A stretch of DNA of 64,000 nt. Source: Limanda limanda. Its lineage: Eukaryota > Chordata > Actinopteri > Pleuronectiformes > Pleuronectidae. Made by a program: the position numbers and the translations under genes. The stretch spans positions 1-64,000 of the forward strand of contig NW_026870572.1 of NCBI RefSeq assembly GCF_963576545.1, read 5' to 3'. The notes below the pieces were generated by a model. That model saw only the letters and a program-made list of their open reading frames with translations, did no database searches and was not told where the DNA came from. Positions 37,848 to 51,300 of the stretch are shown here, piece after piece. Every line of letters starts with the position of its first letter. The first letter of the stretch is position 1.

Positions 37848-40260
37848 GAGATATTCTTGAATAACTTTTTTTGTGAAGGTCGGAGAGACTTGCAAGTAGG
37901 CTCTACCCCCACTAAATGGGGTTGCGCGCATCGATCAGTACCATCCTTGAGCTTCTCCGACTTTCGGAAGGGTTAGGGTTAGGGTTAGGGATGAAAGCAC
38001 ATAGGAGAAAGAGATATTCTTGAATAACTTTTTTTGTGAAGGTCGGAGAGACTTGCAAGTAGGCTTTACCCCCACTAAATGGGGTAGCGCGCATCGATCG
38101 GTACCATCCTTGAGCTTCTCCGACTTTCGGAAGGGTTAGGGTTAGGGTTAGGGATGAAAGCACATAGGAGAAAGAGATATTCTTGAATAACTTTTTTTGT
38201 GAAGGTCGGAGAGACTTGCAAGTAGGCTCTACCCCCACTAAATGGGGTAGCGCGCATCGATCGGTACCATCCTTGAGCTTCTCCGACTTTCGGAAGGGTT
38301 AGGGTTAGGGTTAGGGATGAAAGCACATAGGAGAAAGAGATATTCTTGAATAACTTTTTTTGTGAAGGTCGGAGAGACTTGCAAGTAGGCTCTACCCCCA
38401 CTAAATGGGGTAGCGCGCATCGATCGGTACCATCCTTGAGCTTCTCCGACTTTTGGAAGGGTTAGGGTTAGGGTTAGGGATGAAAGCACATAGGAGAAAG
38501 AGATATTCTTGAATAACTTTTTTTGTGAAGGTCGGAGAGACTTGCAAGTAGGCTCTACCCCCACTAAATGGGGTAGTGCGCATCGATCGGTACCATCCTT
38601 GAGCTTCTCCGACTTTCGGAAGGGTTAGGGTTAGGGTTAGGGATGAAAGCACATAGGAGAAAGAGATATTCTTGAATAACTTTTTTTGTGAAGGTCGGAG
38701 AGACTTGGAAAGTGGTTGCATCTGGACTAATTTGGGTCCTGCGGATCGATTGGTACCATCCCCGAGCTTGTACGACCTTCGGAAGAGGTCGACCGACGAA
38801 ATTCCCCCAAATCTGAGGAGATATTCTTGAATAACTTTTTTTGTGAAGGTCGGAGAGACTTGCAAGTAGGCTCTACCCCCACTAAATGGGGTAGCGCGCA
38901 TCGATCGGTACCATCCTTGAGCTTCTCCGACTTTCGGAAGGGTTAGGGTTAGGGTTAGGGATGAAAGCACATAGGAGAAAGAGATATTCTTGAATAACTT
39001 TTTTTGTGAAGGTCGGAGAGACTTGCAAGTAGGCTCTACCCCCACTAAATGGGGTAGCGCGCATCGATCGGTACCATCCTTGAGCTTCTCCGACTTTCGG
39101 AAGGGTTAGGGTTAGGGTTAGGGATGAAAGCACATAGGAGAAAGAGATATTCTTGAATAACTTTTTTTGTGAAGGTCGGAGAGACTTGCAAGTAGGCTCT
39201 ACCCCCACTAAATGGGGTAGCGCGCATCGATCGCTACCATCCTTGAGCTTCTCCGACTTTCGGAAGGGTTAGGGTTAGGGTTAGGGATGAAAGCACATAG
39301 GAGAAAGAGATATTCTTGAATAACTTTTTTTGTGAAGGTCGGAGAGACTTGGAAAGTGGTTGCATCTGGACTAATTTGGGTCCTGCGGATCGATTGGTAC
39401 CATCCCCGAGCTTGTACGACCTTCGGAAGAGGTCGACCGACGAAATTCCCCCAAATCTGAGGAGATATTCTTGAATAACTTTTTTTGTGAAGGTCGGAGA
39501 GACTTGCAAGTAGGCTCTACCCCCACTAAATGGGGTTGCGCGCATCGATCGGTACCATCCTTGAGCTTCTCCGACTTTCGGAAGGGTTAGGGTTAGGGTT
39601 AGGGATGAAAGCACATAGGAGAAAGAGATATTCTTGAATAACTTTTTTTGTGAAGGTCGGAGAGACTTGCAAGTAGGCTCTACCCCCACTAAATGGGGTA
39701 GCGCGCATCGATCGGTACCATCCTTGAGCTTCTCCGACTTTCGGAAGGGTTAGGGTTAGGGTTAGGGATGAAAGCACATAGGAGAAAGAGATATTCTTGA
39801 ATAACTTTTTTTGTGAAGGTCGGAGAGACTTGGAAAGTGGTTGCATCTGGACTAATTTGGGTCCTGCGGATCGATTGGTACCATCCCCGAGCTTGTACGA
39901 CCTTCGGAAGAGGTCGACCGACGAAATTCCCCCAAATCTGAGGAGATATTCTTGAATAACTTTTTTTGTGAAGGTCGGAGAGACTTGCAAGTAGGCTCTA
40001 CCCCCACTAAATGGGGTTGCGCGCATCGATCAGTACCATCCTTGAGCTTCTCCGACTTTCGGAAGGGTTAGGGTTAGGGTTAGGGATGAAAGCACATAGG
40101 AGAAAGAGATATTCTTGAATAACTTTTTTTGTGAAGGTCGGAGAGACTTGGAAAGTGGTTGCATCTGGACTAATTTGGGTCCTGCGGATCGATTGGTACC
40201 ATCCCCGAGCTTGTACGACCTTCGGAAGAGGTCGACCGACGAAATTCCCCCAAATCTGAG
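37848..40260 (+). repeat. Domain 4 higher-order repeat, copy 4 (2413 bp, 15-mer)
   Basis: Runs 5-3-2-1 with no length variants. The unit at 38011 has C56T but a normal seven-T run, and the unit at 39144 has a unique GATCGCTACC change. It borders the 2095-bp domain at 40261, whose first unit also carries G90A. Confidence 0.9.
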
Positions 40261-42355
40261 GAGATATTCTTGAATAACTTTTTTTGTGAAGGTCGGAGAG
40301 ACTTGCAAGTAGGCTCTACCCCCACTAAATGGGGTTGCGCGCATCGATCAGTACCATCCTTGAGCTTCTCCGACTTTCGGAAGGGTTAGGGTTAGGGTTA
40401 GGGATGAAAGCACATAGGAGAAAGAGATATTCTTGAATAACTTTTTTTGTGAAGGTCGGAGAGACTTGCAAGTAGGCTCTACCCCCACTAAATGGGGTAG
40501 CGCGCATCGATCGGTACCATCCTTGAGCTTCTCCGACTTTCGGAAGGGTTAGGGTTAGGGTTAGGGATGAAAGCACATAGGAGAAAGAGATATTCTTGAA
40601 TAACTTTTTTTGTGAAGGTCGGAGAGACTTGCAAGTAGGCTCGACCCCCACTAAATGGGGTAGCGCGCATCGATCGGTACCATCCTTGAGCTTCTCCGAC
40701 TTTCGGAAGGGTTAGGGTTAGGGTTAGGGATGAAAGCACATAGGAGAAAGAGATATTCTTGAATAACTTTTTTTGTGAAGGTCGGAGAGACTTGCAAGTA
40801 GGCTCTACCCCCACTAAATGGGGTAGCGCGCATCGATCGGTACCATCCTTGAGCTTCTCCGACTTTCGGAAGGGTTAGGGTTAGGGTTAGGGATGAAAGC
40901 ACATAGGAGAAAGAGATATTCTTGAATAACTTTTTTTGTGAAGGTCGGAGAGACTTGGAAAGTGGTTGCATCTGGACTAATTTGGGTCCTGCAGATCGAT
41001 TGGTACCATCCCCGAGCTTGTACGACCTTCGGAAGAGGTCGACCGACGAAATTCCCCCAAATCTGAGGAGATATTCTTGAATAACTTTTTTTGTGAAGGT
41101 CGGAGAGACTTGCAAGTAGGCTCTACCCCCACTAAATGGGGTTGCGCGCATCGATCGGTACCATCCTTGAGCTTCTCCGACTTTCGGAAGGGTTAGGGTT
41201 AGGGTTAGGGATGAAAGCACATAGGAGAAAGAGATATTCTTGAATAACTTTTTTTGTGAAGGTCGGAGAGACTTGCAAGTAGGCTCTACCCCCACTAAAT
41301 GGGGTAGCGCGCATCGATCGGTACCATCCTTGAGCTTCTCCGACTTTCGAAAGGGTTAGGGTTAGGGTTAGGGATGAAAGCACATAGGAGAAAGAGATAT
41401 TCTTGAATAACTTTTTTTTTGAAGGTCGGAGAGACTTGCAAGTAGGCTCTACCCCCACTAAATGGGGTAGCGCGCATCGATCGGTACCATCCTTGAGCTT
41501 CTCCGACTTTCGGAAGGGTTAGGGTTAGGGTTAGGGATGAAAGCACATAGGAGAAAGAGATATTCTTGAATAACTTTTTTTGTGAAGGTCGGAGAGACTT
41601 GCAAGTAGGCTCTACCCCCACTAAATGGGGTAGCGCGCATCGATCGGTACCATCCTTGAGCTTCTCCGACTTTCGGAAGGGTTAGGGTTAGGGTTAGGGA
41701 TGAAAGCACATAGGAGAAAGAGATATTCTTGAATAACTTTTTTTGTGAAGGTCGGAGAGACTTGGAAAGTGGTTGCATCTGGACTAATTTGGGTCCTGCG
41801 GATCGATTGGTACCATCCCCGAGCTTGTACGACCTTCGGAAGAGGTCGACCGACGAAATTCCCCCAAATCTGAGGAGATATTCTTGAATAACTTTTTTTG
41901 TGAAGGTCGGAGAGACTTGCAAGTAGGCTCTACCCCCACTAAATGGGGTTGCGCGCATCGATCGGTACCATCCTTGAGCTTCTCCGACTTTCGGAAGGGT
42001 TAGGGTTAGGGTTAGGGATGAAAGCACATAGGAGAAAGAGATATTCTTGAATAACTTTTTTTGTGAAGGTCGGAGAGACTTGCAAGTAGGCTCTACCCCC
42101 ACTAAATGGGGTAGCGCGCATCGATCGGTACCATCCTTGAGCTTCTCCGACTTTCGGAAGGGTTAGGGTTAGGGTTAGGGATGAAAGCACATAGGAGAAA
42201 GAGATATTCTTGAATAACTTTTTTTGTGAAGGTCGGAGAGACTTGGAAAGTGGTTGCATCTGGACTAATTTGGGTCCTGCGGATCGATTGGTACCATCCC
42301 CGAGCTTGTACGACCTTCGGAAGAGGTCGACCGACGAAATTCCCCCAAATCTGAG
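40261..42355 (+). repeat. Domain 5 higher-order repeat, edge copy (2095 bp, 13-mer)
   Basis: Runs 4-4-2, 10 A and 3 B (B at 40913, 41720, 42201). It has the right length and order but lacks the paired G-to-T changes that the first B of the next six copies shares. It has private variants: G90A in its first unit, GGCTCGACC in the unit at 40587, G81A in the B at 40913, and CTTTCGAAAG in the unit at 41231. A divergent copy at the border of a regular block is typical of higher-order satellite arrays. Confidence 0.93.
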
Positions 42356-45300
42356 GAGATATTCTTGAATAACTTTTTTTGTGAAGGTCGGAGAGACTTG
42401 CAAGTAGGCTCTACCCCCACTAAATGGGGTTGCGCGCATCGATCGGTACCATCCTTGAGCTTCTCCGACTTTCGGAAGGGTTAGGGTTAGGGTTAGGGAT
42501 GAAAGCACATAGGAGAAAGAGATATTCTTGAATAACTTTTTTTGTGAAGGTCGGAGAGACTTGCAAGTAGGCTCTACCCCCACTAAATGGGGTAGCGCGC
42601 ATCGATCGGTACCATCCTTGAGCTTCTCCGACTTTCGGAAGGGTTAGGGTTAGGGTTAGGGATGAAAGCACATAGGAGAAAGAGATATTCTTGAATAACT
42701 TTTTTTGTGAAGGTCGGAGAGACTTGCAAGTAGGCTCTACCCCCACTAAATGGGGTAGCGCGCATCGATCGGTACCATCCTTGGGCTTCTCCGACTTTCG
42801 GAAGGGTTAGGGTTAGGGTTAGGGATGAAAGCACATAGGAGAAAGAGATATTCTTGAATAACTTTTTTTGTGAAGGTCGGAGAGACTTGCAAGTAGGCTC
42901 TACCCCCACTAAATGGGGTAGCGCGCATCGATCGGTACCATCCTTGAGCTTCTCCGACTTTCGGAAGGGTTAGGGTTAGGGTTAGGGATGAAAGCACATA
43001 GGAGAAAGAGATATTCTTGAATAACTTTTTTTGTGAAGGTCGGAGAGACTTGGAAAGTGGTTGCATCTGGACTAATTTGGGTCCTGCGGATCGATTGTTA
43101 CCATCCCCGAGCTTGTACGACCTTCGTAAGAGGTCGACCGACGAAATTCCCCCAAATCTGAGGAGATATTCTTGAATAACTTTTTTTGTGAAGGTCGGAG
43201 AGACTTGCAAGTAGGCTCTACCCCCACTAAATGGGGTTGCGCGCATCGATCGGTACCATCCTTGAGCTTCTCCGACTTTCGGAAGGGTTAGGGTTAGGGT
43301 TAGGGATGAAAGCACATAGGAGAAAGAGATATTCTTGAATAACTTTTTTTGTGAAGGTCGGAGAGACTTGCAAGTAGGCTCTACCCCCACTAAATGGGGT
43401 AGCGCGCATCGATCGGTACCATCCTTGAGCTTCTCCGACTTTCGGAAGGGTTAGGGTTAGGGTTAGGGATGAAAGCACATAGGAGAAAGAGATATTCTTG
43501 AATAACTTTTTTTGTGAAGGTCGGAGAGACTTGCAAGTAGGCTCTACCCCCACTAAATGGGGTAGCGCGCATCGATCGGTACCATCCTTGAGCTTCTCCG
43601 ACTTTCGGAAGGGTTAGGGTTAGGGTTAGGGATGAAAGCACATAGGAGAAAGAGATATTCTTGAATAACTTTTTTTGTGAAGGTCGGAGAGACTTGCAAG
43701 TAGGCTCTACCCCCACTAAATGGGGTAGCGCGCATCGATCGGTACCATCCTTGAGCTTCTCCGACTTTCGGAAGGGTTAGGGTTAGGGTTAGGGATGAAA
43801 GCACATAGGAGAAAGAGATATTCTTGAATAACTTTTTTTGTGAAGGTCGGAGAGACTTGGAAAGTGGTTGCATCTGGACTAATTTGGGTCCTGCGGATCG
43901 ATTGGTACCATCCCCGAGCTTGTACGACCTTCGGAAGAGGTCGACCGACGAAATTCCCCCAAATCTGAGGAGATATTCTTGAATAACTTTTTTTTTGAAG
44001 GTCGGAGAGACTTGCAAGTAGGCTCTACCCCCACTAAATGGGGTTGCGCGCATCGATCGGTACCATCCTTGAGCTTCTCCGACTTTCGGAAGGGTTAGGG
44101 TTAGGGTTAGGGATGAAAGCACATAGGAGAAAGAGATATTCTTGAATAACTTTTTTTGTGAAGGTCGGAGAGACTTGCAAGTAGGCTCTACCCCCACTAA
44201 ATGGGGTAGCGCGCATCGATCGGTACCATCCTTGAGCTTCTCCGACTTTCGGAAGGGTTAGGGTTAGGGTTAGGGATGAAAGCACATAGGAGAAAGAGAT
44301 ATTCTTGAATAACTTTTTTTGTGAAGGTCGGAGAGACTTGGAAAGTGGTTGCATCTGGACTAATTTGGGTCCTGCGGATCGATTGGTACCATCCCCGAGC
44401 TTGTACGACCCGGAAGAGGTCGACCGACGAAATTCCCCCAAATCTGAGGAGATATTCTTGAATAACTTTTTTTGTGAAGGTCGGAGAGACTTGCAAGTAG
44501 GCTCTACCCCCACTAAATGGGGTTGCGCGCATCAATCGGTACCATCCTTGAGCTTCTCCGACTTTCGGAAGGGTTAGGGTTAGGGTTAGGGATGAAATTG
44601 CACATAGGAGAAAGAGATATTCTTGAATAACTTTTTTTGTGAAGGTCGGAGAGACTTGCAAGTAGGCTCTACCCCCACTAAATGGGGTAGCGCGCATCGA
44701 TCGGTACCATCCTTGAGCTTCTCCGACTTTCGGAAGGGTTAGGGTTAGGGTTAGGGATGAAAGCACATAGGAGAAAGAGATATTCTTGAATAACTTTTTT
44801 TGTGAAGGTCGGAGAGACTTGCAAGTAGGCTCTACCCCCACTAAATGGGGTAGCGCGCATCGATCGGTACCATCCTTGAGCTTCTCCGACTTTCGGAAGG
44901 GTTAGGGTTAGGGTTAGGGATGAAAGCACATAGGAGAAAGAGATATTCTTGAATAACTTTTTTTGTGAAGGTCGGAGAGACTTGCAAGTAGGCTCTACCC
45001 CCACTAAATGGGGTAGCGCGCATCGATCGGTACCATCCTTGAGCTTCTCCGACTTTCGGAAGGGTTAGGGTTAGGGTTAGGGATGAAAGCACATAGGAGA
45101 AAGAGATATTCTTGAATAACTTTTTTTGTGAAGGTCGGAGAGACTTGGAAAGTGGTTGCATCTGGACTAATTTGGGTCCTGCGGATCGATTGTTACCATC
45201 CCCGAGCTTGTACGACCTTCGTAAGAGGTCGACCGACGAAATTCCCCCAAATCTGAGGAGATATTCTTGAATAACTTTTTTTGTGAAGGTCGGAGAGACT

Positions 45301-48300
45301 TGCAAGTAGGCTCTACCCCCACTAAATGGGGTTGCGCGCATCGATCGGTACCATCCTTGAGCTTCTCCGACTTTCGGAAGGGTTAGGGTTAGGGTTAGGG
45401 ATGAAAGCACATAGGAGAAAGAGATATTCTTGAATAACTTTTTTTGTGAAGGTCGGAGAGACTTGCAAGTAGGCTCTACCCCCACTAAATGGGGTAGCGC
45501 GCATCGATCGGTACCATCCTTGAGCTTCTCCGACTTTCGGAAGGGTTAGGGTTAGGGTTAGGGATGAAAGCACATAGGAGAAAGAGATATTCTTGAATAA
45601 CTTTTTTTGTGAAGGTCGGAGAGACTTGCAAGTAGGCTCTACCCCCACTAAATGGGGTAGCGCGCATCGATCGGTACCATCCTTGAGCTTCTCCGACTTT
45701 CGGAAGGGTTAGGGTTAGGGTTAGGGATGAAAGCACATAGGAGAAAGAGATATTCTTGAATAACTTTTTTTGTGAAGGTCGGAGAGACTTGCAAGTAGGC
45801 TCTACCCCCACTAAATGGGGTAGCGCGCATCGATCGGTACCATCCTTGAGCTTCTCCGACTTTCGGAAGGGTTAGGGTTAGGGTTAGGGATGAAAGCACA
45901 TAGGAGAAAGAGATATTCTTGAATAACTTTTTTTGTGAAGGTCGGAGAGACTTGGAAAGTGGTTGCATCTGGACTAATTTGGGTCCTGCGGATCGATTGG
46001 TACCATCCCCGAGCTTGTACGACCTTCGGAAGAGGTCGACCGACGAAATTCCCCCAAATCTGAGGAGATATTCTTGAATAACTTTTTTTGTGAAGGTCGG
46101 AGAGACTTGCAAGTAGGCTCTACCCCCACTAAATGGGGTTGCGCGCATCGATCGGTACCATCCTTGAGCTTCTCCGACTTTCGGAAGGGTTAGGGTTAGG
46201 GTTAGGGATGAAAGCACATAGGAGAAAGAGATATTCTTGAATAACTTTTTTTGTGAAGGTCGGAGAGACTTGCAAGTAGGCTCTACCCCCACTAAATGGG
46301 GTAGCGCGCATCGATCGGTACCATCCTTGAGCTTCTCCGACTTTCGGAAGGGTTAGGGTTAGGGTTAGGGATGAAAGCACATAGGAGAAAGAGATATTCT
46401 TGAATAACTTTTTTTGTGAAGGTCGGAGAGACTTGGAAAGTGGTTGCATCTGGACTAATTTGGGTCCTGCGGATCGATTGGTACCATCCCCGAGCTTGTA
46501 CGACCTTCGGAAGAGGTCGACCGACGAAATTCCCCCAAATCTGAGGAGATATTCTTGAATAACTTTTTTTGTGAAGGTCGGAGAGACTTGCAAGTAGGCT
46601 CTACCCCCACTAAATGGGGTTGCGCGCATCGATCGGTACCATCCTTGAGCTTCTCCGACTTTCGGAAGGGTTAGGGTTAGGGTTAGGGATGAAAGCACAT
46701 AGGAGAAAGAGATATTCTTGAATAACTTTTTTTGTGAAGGTCGGAGAGACTTGCAAGTAGGCTCTACCCCCACTAAATGGGGTAGCGCGCATCGATCGGT
46801 ACCATCCTTGAGCTTCTCCGACTTTCGGAAGGGTTAGGGTTAGGGTTAGGGATGAAAGCACATAGGAGAAAGAGATATTCTTGAATAACTTTTTTTGTGA
46901 AGGTCGGAGAGACTTGCAAGTAGGCTCTACCCCCACTAAATGGGGTAGCGCGCATCGATCGGTACCATCCTTGAGCTTCTCCGACTTTCGGAAGGGTTAG
47001 GGTTAGGGTTAGGGATGAAAGCACATAGGAGAAAGAGATATTCTTGAATAACTTTTTTTGTGAAGGTCGGAGAGACTTGCAAGTAGGCTCTACCCCCACT
47101 AAATGGGGTAGCGCGCATCGATCGGTACCATCCTTGAGCTTCTCCGACTTTCGGAAGGGTTAGGGTTAGGGTTAGGGATGAAAGCACATAGGAGAAAGAG
47201 ATATTCTTGAATAACTTTTTTTGTGAAGGTCGGAGAGACTTGGAAAGTGGTTGCATCTGGACTAATTTGGGTCCTGCGGATCGATTGTTACCATCCCCGA
47301 GCTTGTACGACCTTCGTAAGAGGTCGACCGACGAAATTCCCCCAAATCTGAGGAGATATTCTTGAATAACTTTTTTTGTGAAGGTCGGAGAGACTTGCAA
47401 GTAGGCTCTACCCCCACTAAATGGGGTTGCGCGCATCGATCGGTACCATCCTTGAGCTTCTCCGACTTTCGGAAGGGTTAGGGTTAGGGTTAGGGATGAA
47501 AGCACATAGGAGAAAGAGATATTCTTGAATAACTTTTTTTGTGAAGGTCGGAGAGACTTGCAAGTAGGCTCTACCCCCACTAAATGGGGTAGCGCGCATC
47601 GATCGGTACCATCCTTGAGCTTCTCCGACTTTCGGAAGGGTTAGGGTTAGGGTTAGGGATGAAAGCACATAGGAGAAAGAGATATTCTTGAATAACTTTT
47701 TTTGTGAAGGTCGGAGAGACTTGCAAGTAGGCTCTACCCCCACTAAATGGGGTAGCGCGCATCGATCGGTACCATCCTTGAGCTTCTCCGACTTTCGGAA
47801 GGGTTAGGGTTAGGGTTAGGGATGAAAGCACATAGGAGAAAGAGATATTCTTGAATAACTTTTTTTTTGAAGGTCGGAGAGACTTGCAAGTAGGCTCTAC
47901 CCCCACTAAATGGGGTAGCGCGCATCGATCGGTACCATCCTTGAGCTTCTCCGACTTTCGGAAGGGTTAGGGTTAGGGTTAGGGATGAAAGCACATAGGA
48001 GAAAGAGATATTCTTGAATAACTTTTTTTGTGAAGGTCGGAGAGACTTGGAAAGTGGTTGCATCTGGACTAATTTGGGTCCTGCGGATCGATTGGTACCA
48101 TCCCCGAGCTTGTACGACCTTCGGAAGAGGTCGACCGACGAAATTCCCCCAAATCTGAGGAGATATTCTTGAATAACTTTTTTTTTGAAGGTCGGAGAGA
48201 CTTGCAAGTAGGCTCTACCCCCACTAAATGGGGTTGCGCGCATCGATCGGTACCATCCTTGAGCTTCTCCGACTTTCGGAAGGGTTAGGGTTAGGGTTAG

Positions 48301-51300
48301 GGATGAAAGCACATAGGAGAAAGAGATATTCTTGAATAACTTTTTTTGTGAAGGTCGGAGAGACTTGCAAGTAGGCTCTACCCCCACTAAATGGGGTAGC
48401 GCGCATCGATCGGTACTATCCTTGAGCTTCTCCGACTTTCGGAAGGGTTAGGGTTAGGGTTAGGGATGAAAGCACATAGGAGAAAGAGATATTCTTGAAT
48501 AACTTTTTTTGTGAAGGTCGGAGAGACTTGGAAAGTGGTTGCATCTGGACTAATTTGGGTCCTGCGGATCGATTGGTACCATCCCCGAGCTTGTACGACC
48601 TTCGGAAGAGGTCGACCGACGAAATTCCCCCAAATCTGAGGAGATATTCTTGAATAACTTTTTTTGTGAAGGTCGGAGAGACTTGCAAGTAGGCTCTACC
48701 CCCACTAAATGGGGTTGCGCGCATCAATCGGTACCATCCTTGAGCTTCTCCGACTTTCGGAAGGGTTAGGGTTAGGGTTAGGGATGAAAGCACATAGGAG
48801 AAAGAGATATTCTTGAATAACTTTTTTTGTGAAGGTCGGAGAGACTTGCAAGTAGGCTCTACCCCCACTAAATGGGGTAGCGCACATCGATCGGTACCAT
48901 CCTTGAGCTTCTCCGACTTTCGGAAGGGTTAGGGTTAGGGTTAGGGATGAAAGCACATAGGAGAAAGAGATATTCTTGAATAACTTTTTTTGTGAAGGTC
49001 GGAGAGACTTGCAAGTAGGCTCTACCCCCACTAAATGGGGTAGCGCGCATCGATCGGTACCATCCTTGAGCTTCTCCGACTTTCGGAAGGGTTAGGGTTA
49101 GGGTTAGGGATGAAAGCACATAGGAGAAAGAGATATTCTTGAATAACTTTTTTTGTGAAGGTCGGAGAGACTTGCAAGTAGGCTCTACCCCCACTAAATG
49201 GGGTAGCGCGCATCGATCGGTACCATCCTTGAGCTTCTCCGACTTTCGGAAGGGTTAGGGTTAGGGTTAGGGATGAAAGCACATAGGAGAAAGAGATATT
49301 CTTGAATAACTTTTTTTGTGAAGGTCGGAGAGACTTGGAAAGTGGTTGCATCTGGACTAATTTGGGTCCTGCGGATCGATTGTTACCATCCCCGAGCTTG
49401 TACGACCTTCGTAAGAGGTCGACCGACGAAATTCCCCCAAATCTGAGGAGATATTCTTGAATAACTTTTTTTGTGAAGGTCGGAGAGACTTGCAAGTAGG
49501 CTCTACCCCCACTAAATGGGGTTGCGCGCATCGATCGGTACCATCCTTGAGCTTCTCCGACTTTCGGAAGGGTTAGGGTTAGGGTTAGGGATGAAAGCAC
49601 ATAGGAGAAAGAGATATTCTTGAATAACTTTTTTTGTGAAGGTCGGAGAGACTTGCAAGTAGGCTCTACCCCCACTAAATGGGGTAGCGCGCATCGATCG
49701 GTACCATCCTTGAGCTTCTCCGACTTTCGGAAGGGTTAGGGTTAGGGTTAGGGATGAAAGCACATAGGAGAAAGAGATATTCTTGAATAACTTTTTTTGT
49801 GAAGGTCGGAGAGACTTGCAAGTAGGCTCTACCCCCACTAAATGGGGTAGCGCGCATCGATCGGTACCATCCTTGAGCTTCTCCGACTTTCGGAAGGGTT
49901 AGGGTTAGGGTTAGGGATGAAAGCACATAGGAGAAAGAGATATTCTTGAATAACTTTTTTTGTGAAGGTCGGAGAGACTTGCAAGTAGGCTCTACCCCCA
50001 CTAAATGGGGTAGCGCGCATCGATCGGTACCATCCTTGAGCTTCTCCGACTTTCGGAAGGGTTAGGGTTAGGGTTAGGGATGAAAGCACATAGGAGAAAG
50101 AGATATTCTTGAATAACTTTTTTTGTGAAGGTCGGAGAGACTTGGAAAGTGGTTGCATCTGGACTAATTTGGGTCCTGCGGATCGATTGGTACCATCCCC
50201 GAGCTTGTACGACCTTCGGAAGAGGTCGACCGACGAAATTCCCCCAAATCTGAGGAGATATTCTTGAATAACTTTTTTTGTGAAGGTCGGAGAGACTTGC
50301 AAGTAGGCTCTACCCCCACTAAATGGGGTTGCGCGCATCGATCGGTACCATCCTTGAGCTTCTCCGACTTTCGGAAGGGTTAGGGTTAGGGTTAGGGATG
50401 AAAGCACATAGGAGAAAGAGATATTCTTGAATAACTTTTTTTGTGAAGGTCGGAGAGACTTGCAAGTAGGCTCTACCCCCACTAAATGGGGTAGCGCGCA
50501 TCGATCGGTACCATCCTTGAGCTTCTCCGACTTTCGGAAGGGTTAGGGTTAGGGTTAGGGATGAAAGCACATAGGAGAAAGAGATATTCTTGAATAACTT
50601 TTTTTGTGAAGGTCGGAGAGACTTGGAAAGTGGTTGCATCTGGACTAATTTGGGTCCTGCGGATCGATTGGTACCATCCCCGAGCTTGTACGACCTTCGG
50701 AAGAGGTCGACCGACGAAATTCCCCCAAATCTGAGGAGATATTCTTGAATAACTTTTTTTGTGAAGGTCGGAGAGACTTGCAAGTAGGCTCTACCCCCAC
50801 TAAATGGGGTTGCGCGCATCGATCGGTACCATCCTTGAGCTTCTCCGACTTTCGGAAGGGTTAGGGTTAGGGTTAGGGATGAAAGCACATAGGAGAAAGA
50901 GATATTCTTGAATAACTTTTTTTGTGAAGGTCGGAGAGACTTGCAAGTAGGCTCTACCCCCACTAAATGGGGTAGCGCGCATCGATCGGTACCATCCTTG
51001 AGCTTCTCCGACTTTCGGAAGGGTTAGGGTTAGGGTTAGGGATGAAAGCACATAGGAGAAAGAGATATTCTTGAATAACTTTTTTTGTGAAGGTCGGAGA
51101 GACTTGCAAGTAGGCTCTACCCCCACTAAATGGGGTAGCGCGCATCGATCGGTACCATCCTTGAGCTTCTCCGACTTTCGGAAGGGTTAGGGTTAGGGTT
51201 AGGGATGAAAGCACATAGGAGAAAGAGATATTCTTGAATAACTTTTTTTGTGAAGGTCGGAGAGACTTGCAAGTAGGCTCTACCCCCACTAAATGGGGTA

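Larger units (their letters stand above)
26927..40260 (+). repeat. Domain 4: 14/15-mer higher-order repeats
   Basis: B units start at 27736, 28374, 29345, 29826, 30470, 30788, 31752, 32396, 32878, 33196, 34166, 34648, 35130, 35448, 36418, 36900, 37375, 37693, 38663, 39307, 39788 and 40106. From 30943 the A runs follow 5-3-2-1, 5-2-2-1, 5-2-2-1, 5-3-2-1. The first A of every period has G90A (CGATCAGTACC), which removes the GGTACC core palindrome. Confidence 0.9.
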
